From Lacinutrix sp. Hel_I_90 (GTDB taxonomy: Bacteria > Bacteroidota > Bacteroidia > Flavobacteriales > Flavobacteriaceae), in assembly GCF_000934685.1 (NCBI RefSeq), contig NZ_JYNQ01000001.1, positions 3,068,501 through 3,132,500 on the forward strand: 64,000 nt of DNA. Reading direction: 5' to 3'. The notes beneath the pieces were generated by a model. That model was not told the DNA's origin and did no database searches. It saw only the letters and a program-made list of their open reading frames with translations. Positions 7,526 to 15,651 of the stretch are shown here, piece after piece. The stretch's first letter is position 1. Each line of letters starts with the position of its first letter. The position numbers and the translations under genes are program-made.

Positions 7526-10024
7526 ATGAACAAAATACAACATTATGTCCAGGGACAATGGACACAAGGGAAAGAAGAAGGTATGCCAATTCTGGATGCC
7601 GTTACAGGAGATGCTTTTACTAGCGTTGCTATTGAAGGGTTAGACATCCCTGAAATTCTTAATTATGGAAGAACAAAAGGTGGCGAAGTTCTTCGTAAAA
7701 TGACCTTCCAGGAACGTGGGAACATGCTTAAAAGTTTAGCGTTATATCTCACTAAGCGTAAAGAACAGTTTTATGAATTAAGTTATAGAACGGGAGCAAC
7801 TCGTGTGGATAGTTGGATTGATATAGAAGGGGGATTTGGAAACTTATTTGCCAATGCGTCTTTAAGAAAATTATTTCCTAACCAACCCTATCATGTGGAA
7901 GGAGAACCTATTGATCTTTCACGCGGAGGGCGCTTTATGGCGCATCATATTATGGTACCTAAAAAAGGTGTTGCAGTGCATATCAATGCTTTTAATTTTC
8001 CGGTTTGGGGGATGCTAGAAAAGTGCGCCGTTAATTGGATGGCTGGAGTGCCAGCAGTAGTTTTACCAGCGCCGTCATCATCCTATTTAGCTGAAGCCGT
8101 TGCTAAAGAGATCATCGCTTCAGGAATTCTACCTGAAGGCGCCCTGCAAATTATAAACGGAACCGTAAAAAATATTTTAGATACTGTAGAATCTCAAGAT
8201 GTTGTAACCTTTACAGGTTCTGCGCAAACAGGTCGTTTATTAAAAGCGCATCCAAGACTCATTCAGGAATCTGTACCATTTACTATGGAAGCCGATTCTT
8301 TAAATGCCTCCATTTTAGGAGAAGATGCGGTGCCTGGAACACCAGAATTCGACTTGTTTATTAAGGAAGTTCGAAATGAAATGACCGCTAAGGCAGGACA
8401 AAAGTGTACTGCTATTAGACGTGTTATCGTTCCAGAAAATGTAGTAGAAGATGTTCAAATCGCACTAGGTAAAGCTTTAGACAAAGTGACTGTTGGAGAT
8501 CCAAGACTCAAAGAGGTACGCATGGGGTCTTTAGTGAGTCATCAACAAGTGCAAGCGGTTAGAGATTCGGTAAACGATTTAGCAAAAGAAGCTCAAATTG
8601 TTTATGGTAATTTGGATGTCATTCAAACCATTGGAGCAGATGCAAAGAAAGGTGCTTTCATAAGCCCGATTTTATTGCGAGCAGACCATCCGTTTCAGAA
8701 TACTGTTATTCATGAGCGTGAAGCTTTCGGGCCAGTAAGTACCATTATGCCCTATAAAAACTTAGATGAAGCCATTACGCTTGCACAAATGGGTAAGGGC
8801 TCTTTAGTATCATCTATTGCAACAAATGATGATAAAATTGCGAAAGACTATGTCATCAATGCAGCGAGTCACCACGGAAGAATATTAGTGCTTAATCGAG
8901 AAAGTGCTAAAGAAAGTACAGGTCATGGTTCTCCATTACCATACTTAGTTCATGGCGGTCCAGGACGTGCCGGAGGTGGTGAGGAAATGGGTGGTATGCG
9001 TGGTATTAAGCATTACTTACAGCGTACCGCTATTCAAGGGTCGCCAACAACGCTCACAGAAATTACAGGTATTTATCAGCAAAATGCAAAATATAAGGAA
9101 GCAGAACAGCATCCCTTTAAATACCATTGGGAGGATATTCAACCGGGCATGTCATTGAAGACGCATAAGCGGACTTTCACGGATACTGATATTATTAATT
9201 TTGCTAATTTAACTTGGGATCATTTCTATGCACATACAGATATTACCTCTTTAGACGGTAGTATTTTTGAGAAAAGAACAGCGCATGGTTATTTCATTAT
9301 TTCGGCGGCAGCTGGATTATTTGTCTATCCAAATAAAGGACCTGTCGCTGCTAATTATGGACTAGAAGAGTGTCGTTTCTTACGTCCGTTATATCATAAC
9401 GATACCGTATACGTACGATTAACTTGTAAACAAAAAGTAGATCGTGATGTGGCGTCTGCCGAGCATCCAAGTGGTATTGTAAAATGGTTCGTTGAGGTGT
9501 TTGATGCTGAAGATGAGTTGGTAGCGATTGCTACAATCTTAACGATGGTAGAGAAGAAGCAGGAAACTTTAGTTGAAATGACTGAAGTGAAAATTCAAGA
9601 GGCTTTATCAAAATTAACGGCTGAGGCTAAGCCTCATTGGGGAATCATGACACCGCAGCACATGATTGAGCATTTGGAACATACCTATAAAATTGCATCA
9701 GGTGAACTTCAGGATTTTGAAATAGCAACACCAGAAAAGATTTTAGAAAAGGTACATAATAGCCTTTATAATTATGAAAAATTCCCTAAAAATTCAAGGT
9801 TCCCATTGTTAGAAAAGGACACTTTGGATGTGTTAAAGCATCCTGATTTCCAGACTGCAGTGGAAAAGTTTATAGATCAAAGAGAAAAGTATAAGGTGTT
9901 TTTTAAAGAAAACCCAGAGGCTAAATTAAATAATATAGTTTTCGGCGAATTGAATAAATATGAGTGGTATTTATTGGAGCGAAAACATCTGAATCATCAC
10001 TTTGAACAGTTTGGGCTTTTGTAA
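7526..10024 (+). CDS. paaZ: PaaZ, bifunctional oxepin-CoA hydrolase / aldehyde dehydrogenase with extra C-terminal domain
   Basis: An 832-residue protein, about 150 longer than E. coli PaaZ. Residues 1-510 are an aldehyde dehydrogenase domain with Glu255 (FTMEADSLNAS) and Cys294 (KAGQKCTAIRR), at the same spacing as in E. coli. About 530-675 is a MaoC-like hydratase domain with Asp565 and His570 in WDHFYAHTD. Together they open oxepin-CoA and oxidise the aldehyde. Residues from about 690 add a domain with PHWGIMTPQHMIEHLEHTY and end HLNHHFEQFGLL; the clustered histidines recall DUF1569/DinB-like folds. The extension is in frame with no sign of a frameshift, so it is a real fusion. Confidence 0.92.
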   Translation: MNKIQHYVQGQWTQGKEEGMPILDAVTGDAFTSVAIEGLDIPEILNYGRTKGGEVLRKMTFQERGNMLKSLALYLTKRKEQFYELSYRTGATRVDSWIDIEGGFGNLFANASLRKLFPNQPYHVEGEPIDLSRGGRFMAHHIMVPKKGVAVHINAFNFPVWGMLEKCAVNWMAGVPAVVLPAPSSSYLAEAVAKEIIASGILPEGALQIINGTVKNILDTVESQDVVTFTGSAQTGRLLKAHPRLIQESVPFTMEADSLNASILGEDAVPGTPEFDLFIKEVRNEMTAKAGQKCTAIRRVIVPENVVEDVQIALGKALDKVTVGDPRLKEVRMGSLVSHQQVQAVRDSVNDLAKEAQIVYGNLDVIQTIGADAKKGAFISPILLRADHPFQNTVIHEREAFGPVSTIMPYKNLDEAITLAQMGKGSLVSSIATNDDKIAKDYVINAASHHGRILVLNRESAKESTGHGSPLPYLVHGGPGRAGGGEEMGGMRGIKHYLQRTAIQGSPTTLTEITGIYQQNAKYKEAEQHPFKYHWEDIQPGMSLKTHKRTFTDTDIINFANLTWDHFYAHTDITSLDGSIFEKRTAHGYFIISAAAGLFVYPNKGPVAANYGLEECRFLRPLYHNDTVYVRLTCKQKVDRDVASAEHPSGIVKWFVEVFDAEDELVAIATILTMVEKKQETLVEMTEVKIQEALSKLTAEAKPHWGIMTPQHMIEHLEHTYKIASGELQDFEIATPEKILEKVHNSLYNYEKFPKNSRFPLLEKDTLDVLKHPDFQTAVEKFIDQREKYKVFFKENPEAKLNNIVFGELNKYEWYLLERKHLNHHFEQFGLL

Positions 10025-10027
10025 GTC

Positions 10028-10064
10028 CAAACTGGTCGAAGCTTCCGAGAAATCGGATGTCTCA
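10028..10064. repeat. Intergenic repeat, family D
   Basis: A short sequence with TCCGAGAAATCGGA as a small palindrome and GTCTCATAA after it. The same TCCTGAGAAATCGGA and GTCTCATAA pieces occur near 721-734 and 1603-1611. Confidence 0.4.
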
Positions 10065-10082
10065 TAAATAAGACTTCAAAAG

Positions 10083-10367
10083 ATGAAACATTACGTCTAC
10101 ATAATCACCAATAAAAAAGATGGCGTTTTGTATATTGGAGAAACAAAAGATTTAAAGAAAAGAATATATCAACATAAAAATAAAGTCCACCCAAAGACGT
10201 TTTCAGCAAGATATAATTTAGACAAACTTATATATTTAGAAGAGTTTGAAACAGAAGCAAAAGCTAAATTAAGAGAAAAGCAAATGAAAAAGTGGAATAG
10301 AGAATGGAAAATTGAATTGATAGAGAAATTGAATCCTAATTGGACGGATTTATATACAGAAATATAA
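10083..10367 (+). CDS. GIY-YIG domain protein
   Basis: A 94-residue single-domain GIY-YIG protein: YVYIITNKKDGVLYIGETKD followed by LKKRIYQHK, and the distal KLREKQMKKWNREWK stretch that carries the metal-binding glutamate in this family. These small UvrC/Slx1-like nucleases are widespread in Bacteroidota, often in many copies near repeats. No link to phenylacetate catabolism is known. It lies between paaZ and a crotonase gene, among repeats, and may be a later insertion. Confidence 0.88.
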   Translation: MKHYVYIITNKKDGVLYIGETKDLKKRIYQHKNKVHPKTFSARYNLDKLIYLEEFETEAKAKLREKQMKKWNREWKIELIEKLNPNWTDLYTEI

Positions 10368-10385
10368 GTTTAACACATAAAAACA

Positions 10386-10421
10386 GATTCCCGTTTTCAC
10401 GGGAACACGCAAGCGTGATGA
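10386..10421. repeat. Family-A repeat that supplies the next start codon
   Basis: The palindrome ATTCCCGTTTTCACGGGAA is followed by GCAAGCGTGATGACA, a variant of the usual GAATGACA end. The ATG of this end (10418) is the likely start of the following hydratase gene. Confidence 0.5.
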
Positions 10422-11170
10422 CAGAACCATACGTAAAAATAAACATAGAAAACGAAGTAGGATACATAGAATTTTTTCATCCTGCTCATAATTCGCTACC
10501 AGGCGATATATTAGCAGAATTAGCACAAACCATTACTGATGCTGGACATAACGACGACATAAAAGTTATTGTTCTAAAAAGTGGGAAAGAGAGAACGTTC
10601 TGTGCTGGTGCCAGCTTTAAAGAATTAATAAACATTAATGATGAAGCAACAGGGAAAGTATTCTTTTCAGGCTTTGCCAATGTGATTAATGCCATGCGTA
10701 AATGCCCTAAATTTATTATTGGGCGAATTCAAGGAAAAACTGTTGGAGGAGGTATTGGACTAGCGGCTTCAACCGATTATTGTATGGCTTCCAAATTCGC
10801 GGCTATTAAATTAAGTGAGCTAAATATTGGTATTGGACCTTTTGTTGTTGGACCGGCAATAGAACGTAAAATGGGATTGAGTGCGATGTCACAAATCGCT
10901 ATTGATGCGAATACGTTTTATCCTGCAGAATGGGCTAAAGAGAAAGGATTATTTACGCAAGTGTATGAAAGTACAGAGGAACTTGATGAAGCAGTAAAAG
11001 CAACGGCGGAACATTTATGTACTTACAATACCGACGCGATGAAGGAAATGAAAAAAGTCTTTTGGTCAGGGACAGACGATTGGGATCAACTCCTAGCAGA
11101 TCGCGCCAAAACTAGTGGGCGATTGGTCCTTTCAGCGTTTACAAAAGAAAAATTAAAAGGCTTTAAATAA
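10418..11170 (+). CDS. paaF: Enoyl-CoA hydratase/isomerase family protein, probable PaaF (2,3-dehydroadipyl-CoA hydratase)
   Basis: A 250-residue crotonase with the oxyanion segments TFCAGASFKEL and GKTVGGGIGLAASTDYCMA. The start at 10418 gives MTEPYVKINIENEVGYIEF, the normal beginning of the fold; an earlier in-frame ATG at 10340 would add a stretch that overlaps the GIY-YIG gene and has no counterpart. The usual catalytic Glu pair is not obvious: the second region reads LNIGIGPFVVGPAIERKMG. In the pathway a hydratase is needed to make 3-hydroxyadipyl-CoA, and this is the only candidate here. The PaaF label is from context. Confidence 0.72.
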   Translation: MTEPYVKINIENEVGYIEFFHPAHNSLPGDILAELAQTITDAGHNDDIKVIVLKSGKERTFCAGASFKELININDEATGKVFFSGFANVINAMRKCPKFIIGRIQGKTVGGGIGLAASTDYCMASKFAAIKLSELNIGIGPFVVGPAIERKMGLSAMSQIAIDANTFYPAEWAKEKGLFTQVYESTEELDEAVKATAEHLCTYNTDAMKEMKKVFWSGTDDWDQLLADRAKTSGRLVLSAFTKEKLKGFK

Positions 11171-11179
11171 GTCTAAAGG

Positions 11180-11470
11180 TTATTCTATATAAAGGACCGC
11201 TTTTATAGGTATAGTGATGCCTTGTTTTAGTACAACAAAGTCTGTAGTTAAAGCCCATATGGTTGTATTAACGTGTAATAAGTTGTTATGGTCATCTTTA
11301 AAATAAATGCGAACCTTGCCTTTAGATAAATTACCTAAGTGAGTTGCACGATTAAGGTAATGAGACCTCAATACACGGGCTCTCGTAGACTGTAATGTTT
11401 CTAAGTTCGAGAATTTTAATTGTGGAATAGCTTCTTTTTCAATAATAGAAGAGGGGGTTAGAACGGTCAT
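11180..11470 (-). CDS. Conserved small protein of unknown function
   Basis: A 96-residue product with no signal peptide or membrane segment. It has a basic centre (LQSTRARVLRSHYLNRATHLG) followed by a region that alternates polar and hydrophobic residues (KVRIYFKDDHNNLLHVNTTI, VVLKQGITIPIKAVLYIE), suggesting a small beta-rich fold. I do not recognise a named domain. It is convergent with the hydratase gene (9 bp gap) and divergent from paaY, so it is transcribed against the cluster. The reading frame has normal codon use for this genome. Confidence 0.65.
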   Translation of the reverse strand: MTVLTPSSIIEKEAIPQLKFSNLETLQSTRARVLRSHYLNRATHLGNLSKGKVRIYFKDDHNNLLHVNTTIWALTTDFVVLKQGITIPIKAVLYIE

Positions 11471-11574
11471 AATTTTGGGGCTTTATGATGTTAGTGTATG
11501 GCTTTGATATGCTCAATATGCTTAAATATAATTATAATATGCTTACATAACGAATTAACTTAAGAAAATAATTT

Positions 11575-12171
11575 ATGATTTATTCATTTAAAGGCTTCAT
11601 TCCTGTCGTTCACGACTCTAGTTTCGTGCATCCTTTGGCTGCAGTAACAGGTAATGTAATTATTGGTAAAAACTGTTATATTGGGCCTGGAGCGGCCATT
11701 CGTGGTGATTGGGGGCAAATTGTTTTGGAAGACGGTGTAAACGTCCAAGAAAACTGTACCGTACACATGTTTCCTGGAAAGTCTATTACGCTTAAAGAAA
11801 GTGCTCATATTGGTCATGGCGCAATTATTCATGGTGCAAATTTGGGTAAAAATTGCCTCATTGGTATGAATGCTGTTATTATGGATGATGCTGAAATAGG
11901 AGACGAAAGTATAGTAGGTGCCATGGCATTTGTAAAGGCAGAAACTAAAATTCCTAAGCGCAGTTTGGTTGTTGGAAATCCGGCAAAAGTGATTAAGCAG
12001 GTGAGTGACGACATGATCGCTTGGAAAACAAAAGGAACGGCTTTGTATCAACAGTTACCAGCAGATTGTCATGAATCGCTAAAAGAAGTGGAGCCGCTAA
12101 GAGAGGTGCCTAAAGATTTACCTAAACAAGAAGAGGCGTATAAAACATTGAGAGATACTTTTAAAAAATAA
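11575..12171 (+). CDS. paaY: PaaY, gamma-carbonic-anhydrase-like thioesterase
   Basis: A 198-residue left-handed beta-helix protein with hexapeptide repeats (AAVTGNVIIGKNCYIGPGAA through IGMNAVIMDDAEIGDESIVG) and the metal-binding histidines in NCTVHMFPG and AHIGHGAIIHG. This is the PaaY/CaiE branch of gamma-carbonic anhydrases. PaaY hydrolyses 2-hydroxycyclohepta-1,4,6-triene-1-carboxyl-CoA, a dead-end product formed when PaaZ works badly. It is the last catabolic gene of the cluster. Confidence 0.88.
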   Translation: MIYSFKGFIPVVHDSSFVHPLAAVTGNVIIGKNCYIGPGAAIRGDWGQIVLEDGVNVQENCTVHMFPGKSITLKESAHIGHGAIIHGANLGKNCLIGMNAVIMDDAEIGDESIVGAMAFVKAETKIPKRSLVVGNPAKVIKQVSDDMIAWKTKGTALYQQLPADCHESLKEVEPLREVPKDLPKQEEAYKTLRDTFKK

Positions 12172-12194
12172 AAACCTGAAAACACTCTTTTTAG

Positions 12195-12668
12195 TTAAAT
12201 CCTACTCAAATCAACTTCGTTAGTCTCTTTGCCTGTAGATAAGGTAATCAAACTCTGTACATTTCCTAAATAGGGTAGTAAAGTTAGTTTAGAGATAATA
12301 AACGTTTCATAAGCTTCAATATCTTCAACTACCAATTTCAGTAAATAATCAAAGTTACCGCTTACTCTGTGGCATTCTATAACTTCAGGAAAGTTATTGA
12401 TTTGGGTGACGAATTTCTCTAAATAACTTCTCGTGTGCCCCTGCAAGGTAATACCAATAAAAACAGTCTGCTTTAAACCCATTTTCTTATTGTTTAAAAC
12501 AGCAACATACTTTTTAATATAGCCTTGTTTTTCTAGCTTTTTAATACGTTCAAAAACGGGAGTGGTGGTCATTCCTAATTCAGTAGCAATACTTTTAGTT
12601 GTTCTATTGCTATTTTGCTGAAGTAAAGAGAGGATCTTCGTGTCTGTTTTATCCAAATTATGCTGCAT
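12195..12668 (-). CDS. Lrp/AsnC family transcriptional regulator
   Basis: A 157-residue regulator with the N-terminal helix-turn-helix (LDKTDTKILSLLQQNSNRTTKSIATELGMTTTPVFERIKKLEKQGYIKKY) and the RAM ligand-binding domain (VFIGITLQG, VIECHRVSGNFDYLLKLVVED). It is divergent from the branched-chain dehydrogenase E2 gene, with 163 bp of AT-rich DNA between. In Pseudomonas an Lrp-type protein, BkdR, lies next to and activates the bkd operon, so a similar role, sensing branched-chain amino or oxo acids, is a fair guess. Control of the paa genes is also possible. Confidence 0.9.
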   Translation of the reverse strand: MQHNLDKTDTKILSLLQQNSNRTTKSIATELGMTTTPVFERIKKLEKQGYIKKYVAVLNNKKMGLKQTVFIGITLQGHTRSYLEKFVTQINNFPEVIECHRVSGNFDYLLKLVVEDIEAYETFIISKLTLLPYLGNVQSLITLSTGKETNEVDLSRI

Positions 12669-12831
12669 CAGAAAATTGTTATTTATAAGGCTATAAATAT
12701 AAGTTTTATAGAATTAAAATCTTTATATAATCAATAAAACAGATAAATATTCCAAATATAGTTAAAAGTAAAGATTTTAACATATTTAAAAGTTGAAAAT
12801 AATTAATTTTATTTCTTTAAAACTATAAACA

Positions 12832-14136
12832 TTGGCAGAATTTCAACTTAAAATGCCCAAAATGGGCGAGAGTATAACAGAAGGAACCATTATTAATTGG
12901 TTAATTTCTGAAGGCGATAGCTTTGATGAAGGGGATATTATTTTAGAAGTTGCTACCGATAAAGTAGATAATGAAGTACCGGCTCCTGCCTCTGGTGTGT
13001 TAGTAAAAATAGTGTTTGAGGCTAAAGCTGTTGTACCGGTTGGAGAAGTTATGGCGATTCTGGAAGTTTCTGAAAATGCAACTTCAAAAAAGCCGAGTGA
13101 CTCACTAAGCCCTGTAGAAGAGTCTAAAAAAGAGAATAAGCAAACCAAAAGGCCCAAGTTAACTGCCGTATCACCGGAAGCTTCAAACGCTTTCAGTGTT
13201 TCAAATTCAAATACTTTTTTTTCACCATTAGTTGTAAAAATAGCTAAAGAACATCACATTAGTTTTGAAGAGCTCGCAAGAATTCCTGCCACAGGAAACG
13301 AGGGTAGACTGCGTAAAAGTGATGTTTTTCAGTATATTGAAGATGGTCGACCTTTTAAGTTCGCACAAGCAGTTGCAGAAAAAGATCCAACAGTTTATAG
13401 AATACCCCAACTAAGCTTCGACAAGGGCAAAGGAAAAGTAATCGAAATGGACCGTATGCGCCAAATGATTGCAGATCATATGGTGTATTCAAAACATACA
13501 TCGCCTCATGTAACAGCTTATGTAGAAGCAGATTTAACCAATATGGTAAACTGGAGAAATGCGAACAAAGCAGCCTTTCAAGAAAAATATGGAGAGCGTT
13601 TAACGTTCACACCATTATTTGTGGAAGCAGTAGCAAAAGCAGTTAAAGATTTTCCTAATATCAATGCCTCTGTTGATGGTAATAACATTATTGTAAAAGA
13701 AGCTATTAATATTGGCATGGCAACTGCTTTACCAAGTGGCAACCTCATTGTTCCAGTCGTAAAAAATGCCGACACAAAAGATTTAGAAGCACTGGCTGCT
13801 CATGTAAATGAGCTCGCTGGAAAAGCAAGAGACAACAAATTAGTTGGTGATGATATAAAAGGAAGCACCTTCACCATTTCTAATGTGGGAACCTTTGGGA
13901 GTGTTATGGGAACACCAATCATTAACCAACCAGAAGTAGCTATTCTAGCTTTGGGAATAATTAAAAAAAGGCCTGAAGTTATTGAAACCGAAAACGGTGA
14001 TGAAATCGCAATTCGAAGTATGATGTATTTATCACTATCATTTGATCATCGTGTTGTTGATGGCTTTTTAGGCGGTTCTTTTGTACGTCGCGTAGCCGAT
14101 TATTTTGAGCAATTTGATGTTAATAGGAAAATATAA
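12832..14136 (+). CDS. Dihydrolipoamide acyltransferase (E2) of a branched-chain 2-oxoacid dehydrogenase
   Basis: A 434-residue E2. One lipoyl domain (residues 1-80) has its lipoyl-lysine at 44 in EVATDKVDNEV; a peripheral-subunit-binding domain lies at about 130-170 (SPLVVKIAKEHHISFEELA); the acyltransferase core ends with His406 and Asp410 in FDHRVVDG. The start is TTG: the lipoyl fold begins AEFQLKMPKMGES, a TAA in frame at 12826-12828 closes the way upstream, and there is no earlier ATG. With the aminotransferase and E1 downstream it forms a unit for making branched-chain acyl-CoA primers or degrading Val, Leu and Ile. Confidence 0.9.
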   Translation: MAEFQLKMPKMGESITEGTIINWLISEGDSFDEGDIILEVATDKVDNEVPAPASGVLVKIVFEAKAVVPVGEVMAILEVSENATSKKPSDSLSPVEESKKENKQTKRPKLTAVSPEASNAFSVSNSNTFFSPLVVKIAKEHHISFEELARIPATGNEGRLRKSDVFQYIEDGRPFKFAQAVAEKDPTVYRIPQLSFDKGKGKVIEMDRMRQMIADHMVYSKHTSPHVTAYVEADLTNMVNWRNANKAAFQEKYGERLTFTPLFVEAVAKAVKDFPNINASVDGNNIIVKEAINIGMATALPSGNLIVPVVKNADTKDLEALAAHVNELAGKARDNKLVGDDIKGSTFTISNVGTFGSVMGTPIINQPEVAILALGIIKKRPEVIETENGDEIAIRSMMYLSLSFDHRVVDGFLGGSFVRRVADYFEQFDVNRKI

Positions 14137-14139
14137 ACC

Positions 14140-14220
14140 AGTGCTGTCATTTCGAACGAAGTGAAGAAATCTAATCAAAAGATTGTAATGTCATTTTTCG
14201 CAATGACGAAGAAATAAAAT
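14140..14220. repeat. Palindromic repeat between E2 and ilvE
   Basis: Nested inverted repeats: CTTTTGATTAG/CTAATCAAAAG-like arms around AATCTAATCAAAAGATTG and outer GTCATTT / GCAATGAC arms. Such GTCATTTCGA...AATGAC units are scattered in many flavobacterial genomes. Confidence 0.45.
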
Positions 14221-14221
14221 T

Positions 14222-15289
14222 ATGAACCACAACATTTCAGTAACCAAAGTAGTAGCGTCTAAAGTAAACACTATAGACTTTAATAACATTCCATTAGGAA
14301 CCACCTTCACAGATCATATGTTTATTTGTGATTATGAAAACGGAGCATGGACCAATCCTAGAATAGAACCTTTAGCATTAATCCCTACACATCCAGCAGC
14401 TATGGCATTGCATTACGGACAAGCTATTTTTGAAGGGATGAAAGCAACTGTTGATGCCAATGGGAATCCCATGTTATTTCGTGCTGATAAAAACGCTGCA
14501 CGATTAAATACCAGCGCAGATCGCATGGGGATGCCTAATTTCCCGGAAGACTTGTTTGTTGAAGGTTTAAAGCAATTAGTGACTTTAGAGCACAATTGGA
14601 TTCCACCAAAAGAAGGGAGTGCATTATATTTAAGACCGTTTATGTATGCCGATGAACCCTTTATTGGAATGCGAGCAGCAACACATTATAAATTTATTAT
14701 AATGGCATCGCCAGCAGGTCCCTTTTTTAGCAAACGCATAAAATTATGGGCCGAAAAACAATACATTCGAGCAGCTCAAGGCGGAACAGGAGAAGCTAAA
14801 GCAGCAGGGAATTATGCAGCAGCCATTCGTCCAACAGAATTAGCAAAAGCGAAAGGGTACGACCAAGTATTGTGGTTAGATGCGGTAGAGCATAAATACA
14901 TTCAGGAAGTAGGGACCATGAATATTTTCTTCAAAATTGATGGAAAATTCATTACGCCTAAACGTGATGGTTCTATTTTAGACGGTATTACACGAATGAG
15001 TGTTATTACTATTTTAAGAGATAAAGGCTATGAGGTTATTGAACGCGCAATCACTATGGATGAAATCATTACAGCTTCAAAAGAAGGTACGTTGGAAGAG
15101 GCTTTTGGAACTGGAACGGCGGTTGGTATTGCATACATTCAGGACATTGGAGTGGGAGATGAGACCATTCACGTCTCAAACGAAAGCCCAGTAGGTTTAG
15201 AGGTTAACAATACCTTGAATGCCATAAAAACTGGTGAAATTGAAGATAAATTCAATTGGATGATAAAAACTGAAAAAGCGTTCGCTTAA
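14222..15289 (+). CDS. ilvE: Branched-chain-amino-acid aminotransferase
   Basis: A 355-residue class IV PLP aminotransferase of the eukaryote-like (type II) BCAT group. The PLP lysine is Lys193 in KAAGNYAAAIRPTELAKAKG, followed by YDQVLWLDAVEHKYIQEVGTMNIFF and the late EEAFGTGTAVGIAYIQDIG loop. It interconverts Val, Leu and Ile with their 2-oxoacids, the substrates of the dehydrogenase encoded on both sides of it. The spacer to E2 holds a repeat; the spacer downstream is long and repeat-filled, so E1 may have its own promoter. Confidence 0.94.
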   Translation: MNHNISVTKVVASKVNTIDFNNIPLGTTFTDHMFICDYENGAWTNPRIEPLALIPTHPAAMALHYGQAIFEGMKATVDANGNPMLFRADKNAARLNTSADRMGMPNFPEDLFVEGLKQLVTLEHNWIPPKEGSALYLRPFMYADEPFIGMRAATHYKFIIMASPAGPFFSKRIKLWAEKQYIRAAQGGTGEAKAAGNYAAAIRPTELAKAKGYDQVLWLDAVEHKYIQEVGTMNIFFKIDGKFITPKRDGSILDGITRMSVITILRDKGYEVIERAITMDEIITASKEGTLEEAFGTGTAVGIAYIQDIGVGDETIHVSNESPVGLEVNNTLNAIKTGEIEDKFNWMIKTEKAFA

Positions 15290-15651
15290 CCTGCGCCTTT
15301 TTTAAAACCTTATAGGTTTGTTTTTGATTGGGTATTTTTTCACTTAGGGATACAGGTTTTAGAAACCTTATAGGATTAAAAAGTTAGCTGTTGTGTTCTT
15401 TTTTTTAAGCAAAAGGATGCCGCTGCAAAACGGAGTATTCAGATGTTGGGTTTTTAAACAAAAACTAAAAATAGAGGAGTAATCCCTAACGCAAAAACCG
15501 CAAGGGACTTCTGTATTAAAAAGAAGTAGCGCTTAAACGAGAGTATAAATTGAAATGACGAAACACAATAGTTTCTAAAAATATAAATAGTAACGCGAAT
15601 TAATTCCTGCCCTTTTTAAGGGAAGGTGTTCGCAGGACTGAAGGGTTTTTT
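15290..15651. repeat. Repeat-filled gap between ilvE and E1
   Basis: No gene is visible. The gap holds two family-B units (AAAACCTTATAGGTTTG near 15306 and CAGGTTTTAGAAACCTTATAG near 15351), then a stretch AGCAAAAGGATGCCGCTGCA at 15408-15428 that is identical to the right half of the large repeat at 62004-62088. The end of that repeat, CCCTAACGC, appears only about 55 bp later (15483), so this copy is split or decayed. A family-C unit (15606-15648) ends just before the E1 start. Confidence 0.6.

Noticed and set aside
15203..15208. GTTAAC sites inside coding sequence (also 25509-25514 and 59449-59454) and at 18042-18047
   Set aside because: They are within ilvE, hemL and rnhB, or just after a stop, without a second box or a gene downstream.
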